A stretch of DNA of 39,130 nucleotides from Butyrivibrio sp. (lineage in GTDB: Bacteria; Bacillota; Clostridia; Lachnospirales; Lachnospiraceae): assembly GCF_015056685.1 (NCBI RefSeq), contig NZ_SVFW01000040.1, forward strand, positions 1 to 39,130, given 5' to 3'. The translations under genes were made by a program, and so were the position numbers. How positions within the stretch are numbered: the first letter of the stretch is position 1; every line of letters begins with the position of its first letter. The notes beneath the pieces are model-generated. The model was not told the origin of the DNA. It made no database searches and saw only the letters and a list, made by a program, of their open reading frames with translations. Of this stretch, positions 21,858 to 29,052 are shown one piece after another.

Positions 21858-22970
21858 ATGAAGGTTATAAGTACTGGTTCCAAATTTGATATATACCCAG
21901 ATGATTTAAAAAGCTATGATAAGCTTCCTGCTGACTACTATATTGTAAGATTTGTTGAAAAACAGGGCTTTTTTCTAGAGAAATATTCTGAGTTTAAGAT
22001 TACAGATACTAAGATTTATGGTATTCACGCGCAGAAAGCGGATAAGGTATTAGATTCATTTGCTGATTTTAAGAGGAACCTCGGTGTAATACTTAGTGGC
22101 GATAAGGGAATTGGAAAATCACTGTTTTCGAGACTTCTTGGTATGAAAGCAATTGAAAAAGATATCCCGGTTATTATTGTGGAAGCCTACAAAGAAGGAA
22201 TAGGGGCATTCTTGGATAGCATACAGCAGGAAATAATGGTGTTGTTTGATGAGTTTGATAAAACTTTTTCAGAGAAAGACCATGGCGCTGAGGCGCAGAA
22301 TAGCATGTTGTCATTGTTTGATGGGGTGGCTTCGGGAAAGAAGCTTTTTGTGATAACTTGCAATGAGCTAAGGGGGCTCAATGACTTTCTGGTTAACAGG
22401 CCTGGAAGATTTCATTACCATTTCAGATTTGACTACCCTACTGAAGAAGATATCAGAAAATATCTCGAAGATGCGCTTGAAACCGAATGTTGCACAGAGG
22501 TTGATAAGGTAGTGAGTTTTTCAAAAAGAGTTGCGCTTAACTATGATTGTTTACGTGCAATTGCATTTGAAATCAATAAGGGTTTGGAATTTTCTGAAGC
22601 TATCAAAGATCTTAACATAGTAAACATTGAAAGAGAGAAATTTAAGCTTTGCGTTCTATGCAAGGATGGATCGACACTGATTAATAATAGAGTGATTATG
22701 GATTCTTTTAGTAAGGAATCAGAAGAGTTTTCTCTTTATGAGGTTGGTGGTGGATACGCCGGAAGCATCTCTTTTTGTCCCGCTAATCTTAAATACAACG
22801 CAGGGACGCGCGAGCTATATCTGGAAGAGGAAGATGTTTCGCTTGACTACGATGATTATGATCTCGAGGAAAGTGAAAATAAAAAGAAGGCAGATGGCTT
22901 GAGAAGCCGCGGTATTAAGAGGGTAGTAGTTAACAGAGTGAGCGGGAACAGGCTACATTATGCGGTATGA
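21858..22970 (+). CDS. AAA+ ATPase, phage/plasmid type
   Basis: A 370-residue single-ring AAA+ ATPase. Walker A is GDKGIGKS (81-88), Walker B IMVLFDEFDK (126-135), the sensor-1 region FVITCNE (164-170) with Asn169, and the Arg-finger segment NRPGRFHYHF (180-189). A small lid domain follows (YPTEEDIRKYLEDALE). The C-terminal 130 residues are acidic (ISFCPANLKYNAG; DVSLDYDDYDLEESENKKK) and do not match a known domain. BCS1-like and phage AAA proteins look similar; the remodelled target is unknown. GGGAG precedes the ATG. The stop overlaps the next small gene by 11 bases, so the 57-residue, ATPase and 59-residue genes form one operon. Confidence 0.85.
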   Translation: MKVISTGSKFDIYPDDLKSYDKLPADYYIVRFVEKQGFFLEKYSEFKITDTKIYGIHAQKADKVLDSFADFKRNLGVILSGDKGIGKSLFSRLLGMKAIEKDIPVIIVEAYKEGIGAFLDSIQQEIMVLFDEFDKTFSEKDHGAEAQNSMLSLFDGVASGKKLFVITCNELRGLNDFLVNRPGRFHYHFRFDYPTEEDIRKYLEDALETECCTEVDKVVSFSKRVALNYDCLRAIAFEINKGLEFSEAIKDLNIVNIEREKFKLCVLCKDGSTLINNRVIMDSFSKESEEFSLYEVGGGYAGSISFCPANLKYNAGTRELYLEEEDVSLDYDDYDLEESENKKKADGLRSRGIKRVVVNRVSGNRLHYAV

Positions 22971-23139
22971 GCTTTATATACCGCTTGATGACTTCCTGGT
23001 GCCACGCAAAAGAAATGAGAATATGGCGCTATTGGTTGAGGTAAAGACACAAAATAAAAACTCGGTTATAACCGGTGTAAACAGGCTTTCAAAGTATACA
23101 TCTATCCAGAAAAACTTAGTAAATAAAAATACTGTTTAA
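22960..23139 (+). CDS. 59-residue miniprotein overlapping the AAA+ gene
   Basis: MRYELYIPLDDFLVPRKRNE, then NMALLVEVKTQNKNSVITGV and a basic tail (NRLSKYTSIQKNLVNKNTV). It starts inside the last codons of the ATPase gene and has no clear ribosome-binding site, as expected for a translationally coupled gene. No family recognised; coding status is moderately supported by its protein-like sequence. Confidence 0.5.
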   Translation: MRYELYIPLDDFLVPRKRNENMALLVEVKTQNKNSVITGVNRLSKYTSIQKNLVNKNTV

Positions 23140-23236
23140 TACTTGATTGAAAAATAAGATTTTACACCATGGTTGCAGCATCAATTGTCATACACAGTTG
23201 GTGCTGTATTTGGATATAAGGGAAGGAGGAAAACTC

Positions 23237-23893
23237 ATGCCGACCAATTGGGGTGCTATATCTCCATATACAACAAAAAAACAATATATGACCGGACAAC
23301 CCAAGAAAGAAGATGCTATAGCATATTGCCACAATATTAAGCACATGGGCGCTCTTTCCAAAAAGATGGTCAAGCAACATGAGTGTATTCAAAAAAACTG
23401 CAAGTTTTTTGAAAAGAATCTCAAGAGTATGTACTGGTATGGAAGAGATTGTTATAGGGCAAACAAAAAGAGGGAAAAGCTAGTAAGGAAGGTCTTTGAG
23501 ACACAAGGACGTGATGTTAAGAATGCAACAGGCAATCTGTTAAGTGTTAGTAGCTCAAACATCAATACTGATTTTGGAACGATGCTTCAGTTCTTTGATG
23601 ATATCGAGGTTTTTCATGCGTACCTGTTTTATAAGAATCCGGATATGAAGATGAAGTATGTGGGAGGATTCTATGGTGATGAAATTGCTATGGCTCAGGC
23701 AAGAGAAATTGTTATGAATGGCCAAGGAGACTATCTTGTGGTATCGGGAGAACTGGGGAGCTTAGTGGGATATAGGGTGGAGAGCAGAAGCAGAGCTCTC
23801 ATAGAGATTGATTTGACTTGGGGATATATGTATCCAGCGTTAGCAAAATTGGTTGTTCGAGATATGGAACTTAGAGGAAAGATAACTGCATAG
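23237..23893 (+). CDS. hypothetical protein, 218 residues
   Basis: Unrecognised. ATG 23237 has an excellent GGAAGGAGG. The N-terminal half is basic and contains a Cys/His cluster (HECIQKNCKFFEKN) and YWYGRDCYRANKKREKLV, which suggests a nucleic-acid- or metal-binding part. The C-terminal half looks like an alpha/beta fold (MLQFFDDIEVFHAYLFYKNP; YLVVSGELGSLVGYRVESRS). It ends just before a nested-stem terminator. It may be transcribed from site E through the AAA operon, because there is no terminator between them. Confidence 0.65.
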   Translation: MPTNWGAISPYTTKKQYMTGQPKKEDAIAYCHNIKHMGALSKKMVKQHECIQKNCKFFEKNLKSMYWYGRDCYRANKKREKLVRKVFETQGRDVKNATGNLLSVSSSNINTDFGTMLQFFDDIEVFHAYLFYKNPDMKMKYVGGFYGDEIAMAQAREIVMNGQGDYLVVSGELGSLVGYRVESRSRALIEIDLTWGYMYPALAKLVVRDMELRGKITA

Positions 23894-23902
23894 AAAATTG
23901 TG

Positions 23903-23940
23903 AAGGAACCAGAGGCGGAGACGCCAAAGGTTCCTTTTTT
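23903..23940 (+). terminator. nested-stem terminator before the ART-PARG pair
   Basis: AAGGAACC / GGTTCCTT enclosing GGCG / CGCC, followed by six T. Its T-run abuts site F. Confidence 0.9.
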
Positions 23941-23942
23941 AA

Positions 23943-23964
23943 TTCAACTAGATGTTCATTGACA
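23943..23964 (+). promoter_or_regulatory. island promoter module, site F (ART-PARG operon)
   Basis: TTCAAC-TAGAT-GTTCAT (23943-23959) followed by a perfect TTGACA (23959-23964). The -10 at the expected distance (ATTGGA) is poor, so this promoter may need help. Confidence 0.6.
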
Positions 23965-23996
23965 TCTGGCGAAGGTCAGAGATTGGAAGGATAAAG

Positions 23997-24275
23997 ATGG
24001 AATTTTATCATGGTACTTCAGATATATTTGACATTCAAGAATTACGTCCGGCGATTGAGACTGGAAATCTTAGGGAAGAATGGAGAAAAAAGCTGACAAA
24101 TAAAGTTTTTTTCACGAATTCGCTTCTTTCTGCTGAAGTATTTGCCAAGAAAGCGGCACAAAAGTATGGTGGAAATCCTGTGGTTTACAAGGTTAGACCC
24201 ATTGGTGATGTCTGGCATGTTAACACAAATGAGTATGTAGCAGATAGAGCAAAGATACTTGGGCGAGTTCCTTGA
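23997..24275 (+). CDS. small Arr-like ADP-ribosyltransferase-fold protein
   Basis: A 92-residue protein whose order of motifs resembles rifampin ADP-ribosyltransferase (Arr): FYHGTSDIF near the N-terminus (NAD-binding His5), KVFFTNSLLSAEVFAKKAAQ where Arr has YFSALxEPAxWGAELA, then NPVVYKVRPIGDVWHV and a closing RAKILGRVP. Arr-type enzymes transfer ADP-ribose from NAD. This version is about 50 residues shorter, and the Arr catalytic Tyr position appears to be Phe (FFT, 38-40), so activity or target may differ. GGAAGG lies 7 bases before ATG 23997; an earlier in-frame start was discarded. The next gene encodes an ADP-ribose-removing enzyme, which supports the assignment. Confidence 0.65.
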   Translation: MEFYHGTSDIFDIQELRPAIETGNLREEWRKKLTNKVFFTNSLLSAEVFAKKAAQKYGGNPVVYKVRPIGDVWHVNTNEYVADRAKILGRVP

Positions 24276-24348
24276 TTTATCAACCGAGGGTTTAATGACA
24301 GATGCTTTTTCATTAAGTAAAATGGAAATAATAAGGAGATTTATTAAT

Positions 24349-25200
24349 ATGGGAAGAGATGAAAATATACTAGTTTTTGAAGATACAGCGAAGTTGTGCA
24401 AAGAGAATGAAGTGCTTGCAGAGGCAATTAGAACTTCAAATTCAGAACAGAAGCTGATATTAGAAGCAGATAGTGTTCCTGATGCTGATAAAAATAAATA
24501 TGAAAGCTCTGCTAAGGTAGTAATATCCAAGAAAAGATCATATGAGGCAGCAAAAGAATACAATGATATGCGTGTGGCAGTACATAACTTTGCTTCGGCT
24601 TCAAATCCGGGAGGTGGCGTGATCCGTGGTTCGAGCGCGCAGGAGGAGTGCCTTTGCAGGTGTTCAACGCTATATTTTGATCTGGATGTAAAAGAACTTT
24701 GGGATGGTTTTTACAATCCTCATCGTGCTGCCGCTGATCCAATACATAATGATGATCTCATTTATACTCCGGATGTTGTTGTGTTTAAGACGGATACTGC
24801 AAATCCAAAACTTATTCCGGAGAATGAGTGGTATAAGGTTGATGTGATCACCTGTGCTGCACCAAATCTGAAAGCTAATCCGACTAACTATTTTAATCCT
24901 GGTGATGGCAATAAACAGGTAGTAGTAAAGGATAATGAGCTATTAGCAATCCACGAGAAGAGACTGCGGAGAATCCTTGAGGTTGCAGTGAACAATGGTG
25001 CTGAGGCAGTTGTGTTAGGAGCATTTGGATGTGGGGCATTCAAAAACAAACCGGAGGTAGTTGCTCAAGCAGCTAAAAATGTTATAAAGGACTATTTGCA
25101 TGCGTTCAAGGTGATTGAGTATGCGGTGTACTGTAGCCTGAGGGACGATTGGAATTATAAGGTTTTTGAAAGAGTTCTGGCACCGTATTATAAAAAGTAA
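24349..25200 (+). CDS. macrodomain poly(ADP-ribose) glycohydrolase, bacterial type (TIGR02452)
   Basis: A 283-residue bacterial PARG. The defining loop is present: ASNPGGGVIRGSSAQEECLC, with GGG at 88-90 and the catalytic QEE at 98-100. VDVITCAAPNLKANP and VVLGAFGCGAFKN form the rest of the ADP-ribose pocket. Such enzymes hydrolyse ADP-ribosyl chains or mono-ADP-ribose adducts. ATG 24349 has AAGGAG 7 bases upstream; in-frame ATGs at 24295 and 24322 would give longer N-termini. It lies 73 bases after the ADP-ribosyltransferase-like gene and before a terminator, so the two form a transfer/removal pair like DarT/DarG, but from different families. Confidence 0.9.
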   Translation: MGRDENILVFEDTAKLCKENEVLAEAIRTSNSEQKLILEADSVPDADKNKYESSAKVVISKKRSYEAAKEYNDMRVAVHNFASASNPGGGVIRGSSAQEECLCRCSTLYFDLDVKELWDGFYNPHRAAADPIHNDDLIYTPDVVVFKTDTANPKLIPENEWYKVDVITCAAPNLKANPTNYFNPGDGNKQVVVKDNELLAIHEKRLRRILEVAVNNGAEAVVLGAFGCGAFKNKPEVVAQAAKNVIKDYLHAFKVIEYAVYCSLRDDWNYKVFERVLAPYYKK

Positions 25201-25243
25201 TACGTGGATTATGCAAAAATAACATAATAAAAGCAAGAAATTT

Positions 25244-25283
25244 CAGGTGCTTGTCAAGTGATAATTGACAAACACCTGTTTTT
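25244..25283 (+). terminator. Rho-independent terminator after the PARG gene
   Basis: CAGGTG..TTGTCA pairs with TGACAA..CACCTG (internal single-base mismatch), followed by five T. Confidence 0.9.
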
Positions 25284-25373
25284 ATTTGTAACTTGCTTTT
25301 AATAGTTTATATGATATAATTGTGGTGTAATAAATACAGAAAATATGTGGGTTTTGGTTAAATAAATGATTTT

Positions 25374-25395
25374 TTCAACCTGCAGTTTAAACTAT
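25374..25395 (+). promoter_or_regulatory. island promoter module, site G (palindrome only)
   Basis: TTCAAC-CTGCA-GTTTAA (25374-25390). The -35 position reads AACTAT and there is no good -10, so only the palindrome is conserved. It lies 46 bases before the XRE gene. Confidence 0.45.
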
Positions 25396-25436
25396 TTGCT
25401 TTAGACATGATGTGAGGCGTATTTTGACGAAGATTT

Positions 25437-26243
25437 ATGAATAGAAAAGTTGATAGTAAAACTGAATTAGGAAACATTATCAATTTGGCGAGAGGCGATA
25501 GATCATTGAGAAACTATGCCAAGGATTCAGGTGTTAGTTACAATACGATTCATATGATCGAGAAGGGCGAATTAAATCCAAGCCCAGAAATAATTAAAAA
25601 GCTTACTTCAAAACAGGCAAGCCCGCAAAATGGAGTAACCTATGAAGCGGTAATGAGCGCGGCTGGTTACAAGACTGAAAACGACGAGGCAATGGTCAGT
25701 GAAGAGGCCATTGAGCTGGCGAAACACATGCTTGAAGAGGAAAATGAACACAGTTTTCTTTCACCTAGAGTTATACAATCAAGGGAGTATAGAGAAAATG
25801 AGATTAGACGTATAAAAACTTTGGCCAGAGGTATGGTCTTTGACGCATTGTTCGAGAAAGGAATTGAGTTTGGAGTCAATCCCAGAGAGGAAAGCTTATA
25901 TAGGCTCCGCAATAATGATATGCTCCTGACAATAGATCATGGTGATATTAAAAAATGGCTATTAACCTTTATGTGTACAACAGGTGGTAGTTATGGAGGA
26001 CTGTTTTATCATGATACGTTAGGTAGATATATGACTTTTGAGGGCGGCAAGGATATAAAGTTCTCTTGGGTAACCAACGATCCAAGAGCTTTTGCTAGAT
26101 ACAAAGGATATGAGCATAAACTGCTTTTTAGAGGCGAAATGTCTTTGATTCTGGTTGATACTGATGCCCAGAAGATTGTATCGGAAACATATTTGTCCAA
26201 TTACTTTTTGGATGACTATAGTAGAGAGTTTTATATTGTTTGA
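25437..26243 (+). CDS. XRE-type regulator with C-terminal sensory-like domain
   Basis: A 268-residue protein. Residues 8-60 form an XRE helix-turn-helix: LGNIINLARGDRSLRNYAKD, SGVSYNTIHMIEKGELNPSP, then EIIKKLTSK and MSAAGY. A helical linker follows (IELAKHMLEEENEHS). The C-terminal 130 residues (RGMVFDALFEKGIEFGVNPR; LTIDHGDIKKWLLTFMCTTG; KLLFRGEMSLILVDTDAQKI) resemble the nuclease-like domains seen behind HTH regulators on mobile DNA, without a clear catalytic motif. The start lacks a strong Shine-Dalgarno. It is a candidate for the shared island regulator because it carries a copy of the palindrome in its own upstream region. Confidence 0.75.
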   Translation: MNRKVDSKTELGNIINLARGDRSLRNYAKDSGVSYNTIHMIEKGELNPSPEIIKKLTSKQASPQNGVTYEAVMSAAGYKTENDEAMVSEEAIELAKHMLEEENEHSFLSPRVIQSREYRENEIRRIKTLARGMVFDALFEKGIEFGVNPREESLYRLRNNDMLLTIDHGDIKKWLLTFMCTTGGSYGGLFYHDTLGRYMTFEGGKDIKFSWVTNDPRAFARYKGYEHKLLFRGEMSLILVDTDAQKIVSETYLSNYFLDDYSREFYIV

Positions 26244-26302
26244 TGCGATTATTTGAAAGGGGTGATGCTTAATGCAAGTAAAGATATGGGGAAAATAACA
26301 AA

Positions 26303-26401
26303 AGAGACGTTCGCTAAAACGTCTCTCTTGAAAAAGTCAGATGTTCGTACCATCTGAAGATATGAAGTATTTTTGAACCCTAGGCGAGTTCACTTCATAT
26401 C
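26303..26401 (+). other. three consecutive hairpins in the leader of the next gene
   Basis: AGAGACGTT / AACGTCTCT (26303-26326), AGATG / CATCT (26339-26355) and GATATGAAGT / ACTTCATATC (26359-26401) with an inner GAAC/GTTC. A fourth, TTTGACG / CGTCAAA, lies near 26539-26557. None has a strong T-run. They could form a regulated leader; 26244-26588 holds no convincing gene. Confidence 0.5.
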
Positions 26402-26588
26402 TAAACATTATCATTTTGTGGATTGTTTTGCAACACATATCAATGTGCCGCGTGGTTTAGCCACAAGATATAGTGTTTCTTTAATTTCAAGGATTTTCCC
26501 TTTTGGTAAACAACTGAATAAGAAACTGGTGGTGCTTTTTGACGTATTGCGTCAAAGGCTTGTTAAGTTACCCAAAAAGGAGAATTTT

Positions 26589-26840
26589 ATGCTGGACAAG
26601 GTTATAAATAATCAGGCGACATGCGCCAAACTCAAGAAAATGCTTGAAGAAAAAGGTTATACACCTGTAGAAATAAAGGAAATGCTTCATCTGGAGTCTG
26701 TTCAGAGCGTATACAAATGGTATGCGACTGCTAGAGGAAAGGGAACTAGTATGCCATCGGTAGACAATATGATGAGATTAGCATATTTGTTGAAGGTGCC
26801 TCTTGAAGATATATATGTTACCTATGAGGTCCTTTTTTAG
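26589..26840 (+). CDS. small XRE-like regulator, 83 residues
   Basis: A single helix-turn-helix protein: CAKLKKMLEEKGYTPVEIKE, MLHLESVQSVYKWYATARGK, then PSVDNMMRLAYLLKVPLEDI. The SVQSVYKW recognition helix closely parallels SEQAIYKW in the next gene, so the two are paralogues of one Lachnospiraceae-type Cro family. AAAAAGGAG lies 7 bases before ATG 26589. The longer open frame from 26373 covers the hairpins and is not coding. Confidence 0.75.
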   Translation: MLDKVINNQATCAKLKKMLEEKGYTPVEIKEMLHLESVQSVYKWYATARGKGTSMPSVDNMMRLAYLLKVPLEDIYVTYEVLF

Positions 26841-26937
26841 TATTGTTCCATGATTTTGGGGGCGTGAGAGATTCATGAGTTCGGTTTAAAGAATGGTGTG
26901 GCAATCTATAGGCTTTTGAAGGATGTTGTTTAAAAAA

Positions 26938-26982
26938 CTGAACCAGAGGTTTATGTTTTTTAATAACGAAAAATGATATACT
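26938..26982 (+). promoter_or_regulatory. island promoter module, site H
   Basis: CTGAAC-CAGAG-GTTTAT (26938-26954), TGTTTT at -35, 17 bases, TATACT (26977-26982). It lies 38 bases before the XRE gene at 27021. Confidence 0.6.
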
Positions 26983-27020
26983 GGTAACACGTTGTGAATT
27001 CCATTTTTAAGGAGGCAGCC

Positions 27021-27326
27021 ATGGAGATTTTTGATGTGTTTGTCGACATGCAGGCAACTGGTGATCGGATCAAGCAGCTTCGTAAAGAGCACAACATGAT
27101 AGTGTTTGATCTTGCAAATGCTCTGGGGCTCGAATCAGAACAGGCCATTTATAAATGGCAGCGCGGTCAGTGCTTACCAAACGCTGACAATCTTGTAAGA
27201 CTTAGCATATTGTTTGGATGCCATATTGAGGACATTCTTATTCATTACACAGCAGGAGAGGACGAAAGTCCTCTTCTTTCTTTTTACAGGAGATTTGGAA
27301 AATGGTTTTGGCATCTATGGGATTAA
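27021..27326 (+). CDS. small XRE-like regulator, 101 residues
   Basis: Helix-turn-helix protein: ATGDRIKQLRKEHNMIVFDL, ANALGLESEQAIYKWQRGQC, then PNADNLVRLSILFGCHIEDI. A short basic-aromatic tail follows (FYRRFGKWFWHLWD). It is a paralogue of the 83-residue protein upstream. AAGGAGG precedes ATG 27021. It is itself under an island promoter (site H) and lies just before site I, so autoregulation and control of the module are attractive but unproven. Confidence 0.8.
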   Translation: MEIFDVFVDMQATGDRIKQLRKEHNMIVFDLANALGLESEQAIYKWQRGQCLPNADNLVRLSILFGCHIEDILIHYTAGEDESPLLSFYRRFGKWFWHLWD

Positions 27327-27328
27327 GT

Positions 27329-27373
27329 TTCAACCACGAGTTGAATGAAAAAGGCTAGGGACAAGGATAGAAT
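27329..27373 (+). promoter_or_regulatory. island promoter module, site I (phosphoesterase)
   Basis: TTCAAC-CACGA-GTTGAA (27329-27345, perfect arms), ATGAAA at -35, 17 bases, TAGAAT (27368-27373). Confidence 0.7.
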
Positions 27374-27442
27374 AGGATTAGGCAAAAATTTTGGAGTATG
27401 TGTAATGAAATGACAGATTCAAGACCGGAGGAAATTTGAACT

Positions 27443-28150
27443 TTGAGCAGAGTACTAATAATACCAGATGTTCATCTTAAACCATGGATATTTGATATGG
27501 CCGAGAAAGTGAATAAAGAATCTTATGATGACATAGTTGTACTCGGTGATCTGGTAGATGACTGGGGGATGGGAAGTAATCTTGATATTTATAAAGCTAC
27601 TTTGGACAGAGCTGCAAAGTTTGGAAAAGATCATGAAACTTCTTTATGGTGCTATGGGAATCATGATGTTTCGTATCTTTGGGACGCTATGGAGTCTGGG
27701 TATTCTGTTCAAGCGAGGATAACAGCTGTTGAAGGGATAAATAAGCTTGAGCGGGTTCTTGAGGGCAGACTCAAATTTGTACATAAAATAGATGATGTGT
27801 TATTCAGTCATGCTGGGTTAACAGAGGCATTCGTCCTTCATTCATGTGGATACCATATGAAAGAAATAGAGGATATATTGGCCAAAGTAAATCGCATGGG
27901 TAAGCAGGAATTATGGAGAGACAGTTCTCCAATATGGGCTAGACCACAGCATGATTTCTATAGAATGTTTAGGGATGATATTTTTTATCAGGTGGTGGGG
28001 CATACTCCTGTAGAAGAGCCACTTGATGCATGTGGGGTGCTGACGTTAGATCTTTTTTCTACATACTCTGATGGAAGTCCCTATGGAAATCAAAAACTAT
28101 ATATTTTGGATACAGAGACAAAGAAACATAAGGAAGCAATTCTTCTCTAA
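27443..28150 (+). CDS. PPP-type metallophosphoesterase
   Basis: A 235-residue phosphoesterase of the calcineurin/PPP superfamily: IIPDVHLK (metal ligands Asp9/His11), VVLGDLVDDWG, WCYGNHDVS, LFSHAGLTEA and VVGHTPVEEP. It resembles bacterial Ser/Thr phosphatases and diadenosine-tetraphosphatases such as those of phages. The substrate is unknown. Initiation is at TTG 27443, 11 bases after GGAGG. It is the last complete gene controlled by the island promoter module (site I). It is not closely related to the smaller phosphoesterase at 15655. Confidence 0.88.
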   Translation: MSRVLIIPDVHLKPWIFDMAEKVNKESYDDIVVLGDLVDDWGMGSNLDIYKATLDRAAKFGKDHETSLWCYGNHDVSYLWDAMESGYSVQARITAVEGINKLERVLEGRLKFVHKIDDVLFSHAGLTEAFVLHSCGYHMKEIEDILAKVNRMGKQELWRDSSPIWARPQHDFYRMFRDDIFYQVVGHTPVEEPLDACGVLTLDLFSTYSDGSPYGNQKLYILDTETKKHKEAILL

Positions 28151-28214
28151 ATTATTGAGTTGAATATACAAATCTATATGCGGAACTCTAGTGTAGTCGG
28201 CATACGTCGGCACG

Positions 28215-28231
28215 AATGACGAGTCGTCATT
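28215..28231. repeat. perfect 17-base palindrome
   Basis: AATGACGA-G-TCGTCATT, at the start of a weak 61-codon frame. It could be an operator or a small hairpin. Confidence 0.4.
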
Positions 28232-28401
28232 CGGAAAAAGAGATTAGTACCATTTTAATTGCAGCTGCTCCAGAGAGGTATTTAAGAAAGCTTATTGGCA
28301 GGATTAACTATGTCTTGTGTGTGGAGCCAGAAAATGAGGAATTTAAAGCTGGTAAAGAATGGGCTTCAGAAGAAATCAAAAGAATAGGCCATTCAATATG
28401 A
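28216..28401 (+). CDS. possible gene fragment, 61 residues
   Basis: Protein-like stretch (STILIAAAPERYLRKLIGRI; EEFKAGKEWASEEIKRIGHS) without a ribosome-binding site before its ATG. Probably the 3' part of a lost gene, cotranscribed with the Pth2 fragment. The family is not recognised. Confidence 0.3.
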   Translation: MTSRHSEKEISTILIAAAPERYLRKLIGRINYVLCVEPENEEFKAGKEWASEEIKRIGHSI

Positions 28402-28419
28402 ATTAGGAGGGGATGAGGC

Positions 28420-28617
28420 GTGAGACAACTTATTATTGCTCGCAAGGATTTGAATATGTCAGCAGGCAAACTGGCAGCACAGGTTAGTCATGCTAGTATG
28501 GCATTTATATCTCAAATGATTTTGAATAGTGGAACTTCAAAGAGGTTATCATTAGATACTGGTGAAGTAGAGCGCTATGAGATATTTATGGAAATGGATC
28601 CAGAATCAGTTGTTTAA
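28420..28617 (+). pseudogene. truncated peptidyl-tRNA hydrolase Pth2
   Basis: The first 35 residues are the Pth2 N-terminus: RQLIIARKDLNMSAGKLAAQ followed by VSHASMAFISQMI. Pth2 enzymes recycle peptidyl-tRNA and are about 115-140 residues. Here the frame ends at 65 residues after a tail (KRLSLDTGEVERYEIFMEMD), and the downstream catalytic region (KVVxxAKNxxHL-type block) is absent from all frames. Initiation at GTG 28420 with AGGAGG is good, so a truncated peptide may be made, but activity is not expected. Confidence 0.75.
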
Positions 28618-28884
28618 GTGAGGAATTTTTATATGGTAGAAGATAAATGGAACTTTAAGGGTACGCCATGGGAGTTTGTTCACTTAGTGCGTCACGCATG
28701 TGTTGTTTATGAATGTGTAAAAAGGAAAAGAAATGGCATTTTAGAAATTCTTATGGATGATGAGGTATTCGAGAAAGCAGCAGATGAATTTGGAATTACT
28801 TACGATACAATAAAAAATGAGATGCGTATAAATCTGGATTTTGCTGAGCGTCTTGATGAAATCATGGAGAATTGTAAAAAATAG
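28618..28884 (+). CDS. hypothetical protein, 88 residues
   Basis: A small charged protein directly after the Pth2 fragment: FKGTPWEFVHLVRHACVVYE, then KRNGILEILMDDEVFEKAAD and EFGITYDTIKNEMRINLDFA. It starts at GTG 28618 or ATG 28633; GTGAGG precedes the latter. The C-terminal half could be a helical DNA-binding module, but I see no reliable family. Confidence 0.45.
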   Translation: MRNFYMVEDKWNFKGTPWEFVHLVRHACVVYECVKRKRNGILEILMDDEVFEKAADEFGITYDTIKNEMRINLDFAERLDEIMENCKK

Positions 28885-29024
28885 AGACTGGAGCATGTTT
28901 AGAAAAATGATAGGATTGCAGAAATCCTTGTTTTTGTAAAAAGAATAAAGTATCGACCAATCTTCCAAAATGATGATTATTCTTTTGGGGATTTACAGGT
29001 TATCAAGATAGCAGATAACTAGTT

Positions 29025-29049
29025 TGACCCGGGCAAAATGCCCGGGTCA
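29025..29049. terminator. bidirectional hairpin between convergent genes
   Basis: TGACCCGGGCA / TGCCCGGGTCA, 11 perfect pairs with a 3-base loop, right behind the C11 protease stop. T-runs are weak on both sides, but the stem is the strongest in the window. It probably ends transcription from both directions and marks the island border. Confidence 0.65.
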
Positions 29050-29052
29050 TCA

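Noticed and set aside
21718..22032. TATGGTATTCACG shared by the 57-residue miniprotein and the AAA+ gene (about 21718 and 22018)
   Set aside because: Only 13 bases inside two coding regions, with no extended similarity; most likely chance.
26371..26394. GAAC...GTTC in the third leader hairpin as another palindrome copy
   Set aside because: The spacer between half-sites is too long and no -35/-10 follows.
26303..26401. Type III toxin-antitoxin RNA or CRISPR-like repeat array
   Set aside because: The hairpins differ in sequence, there is no tandem repeat unit and no ToxN-like gene follows.
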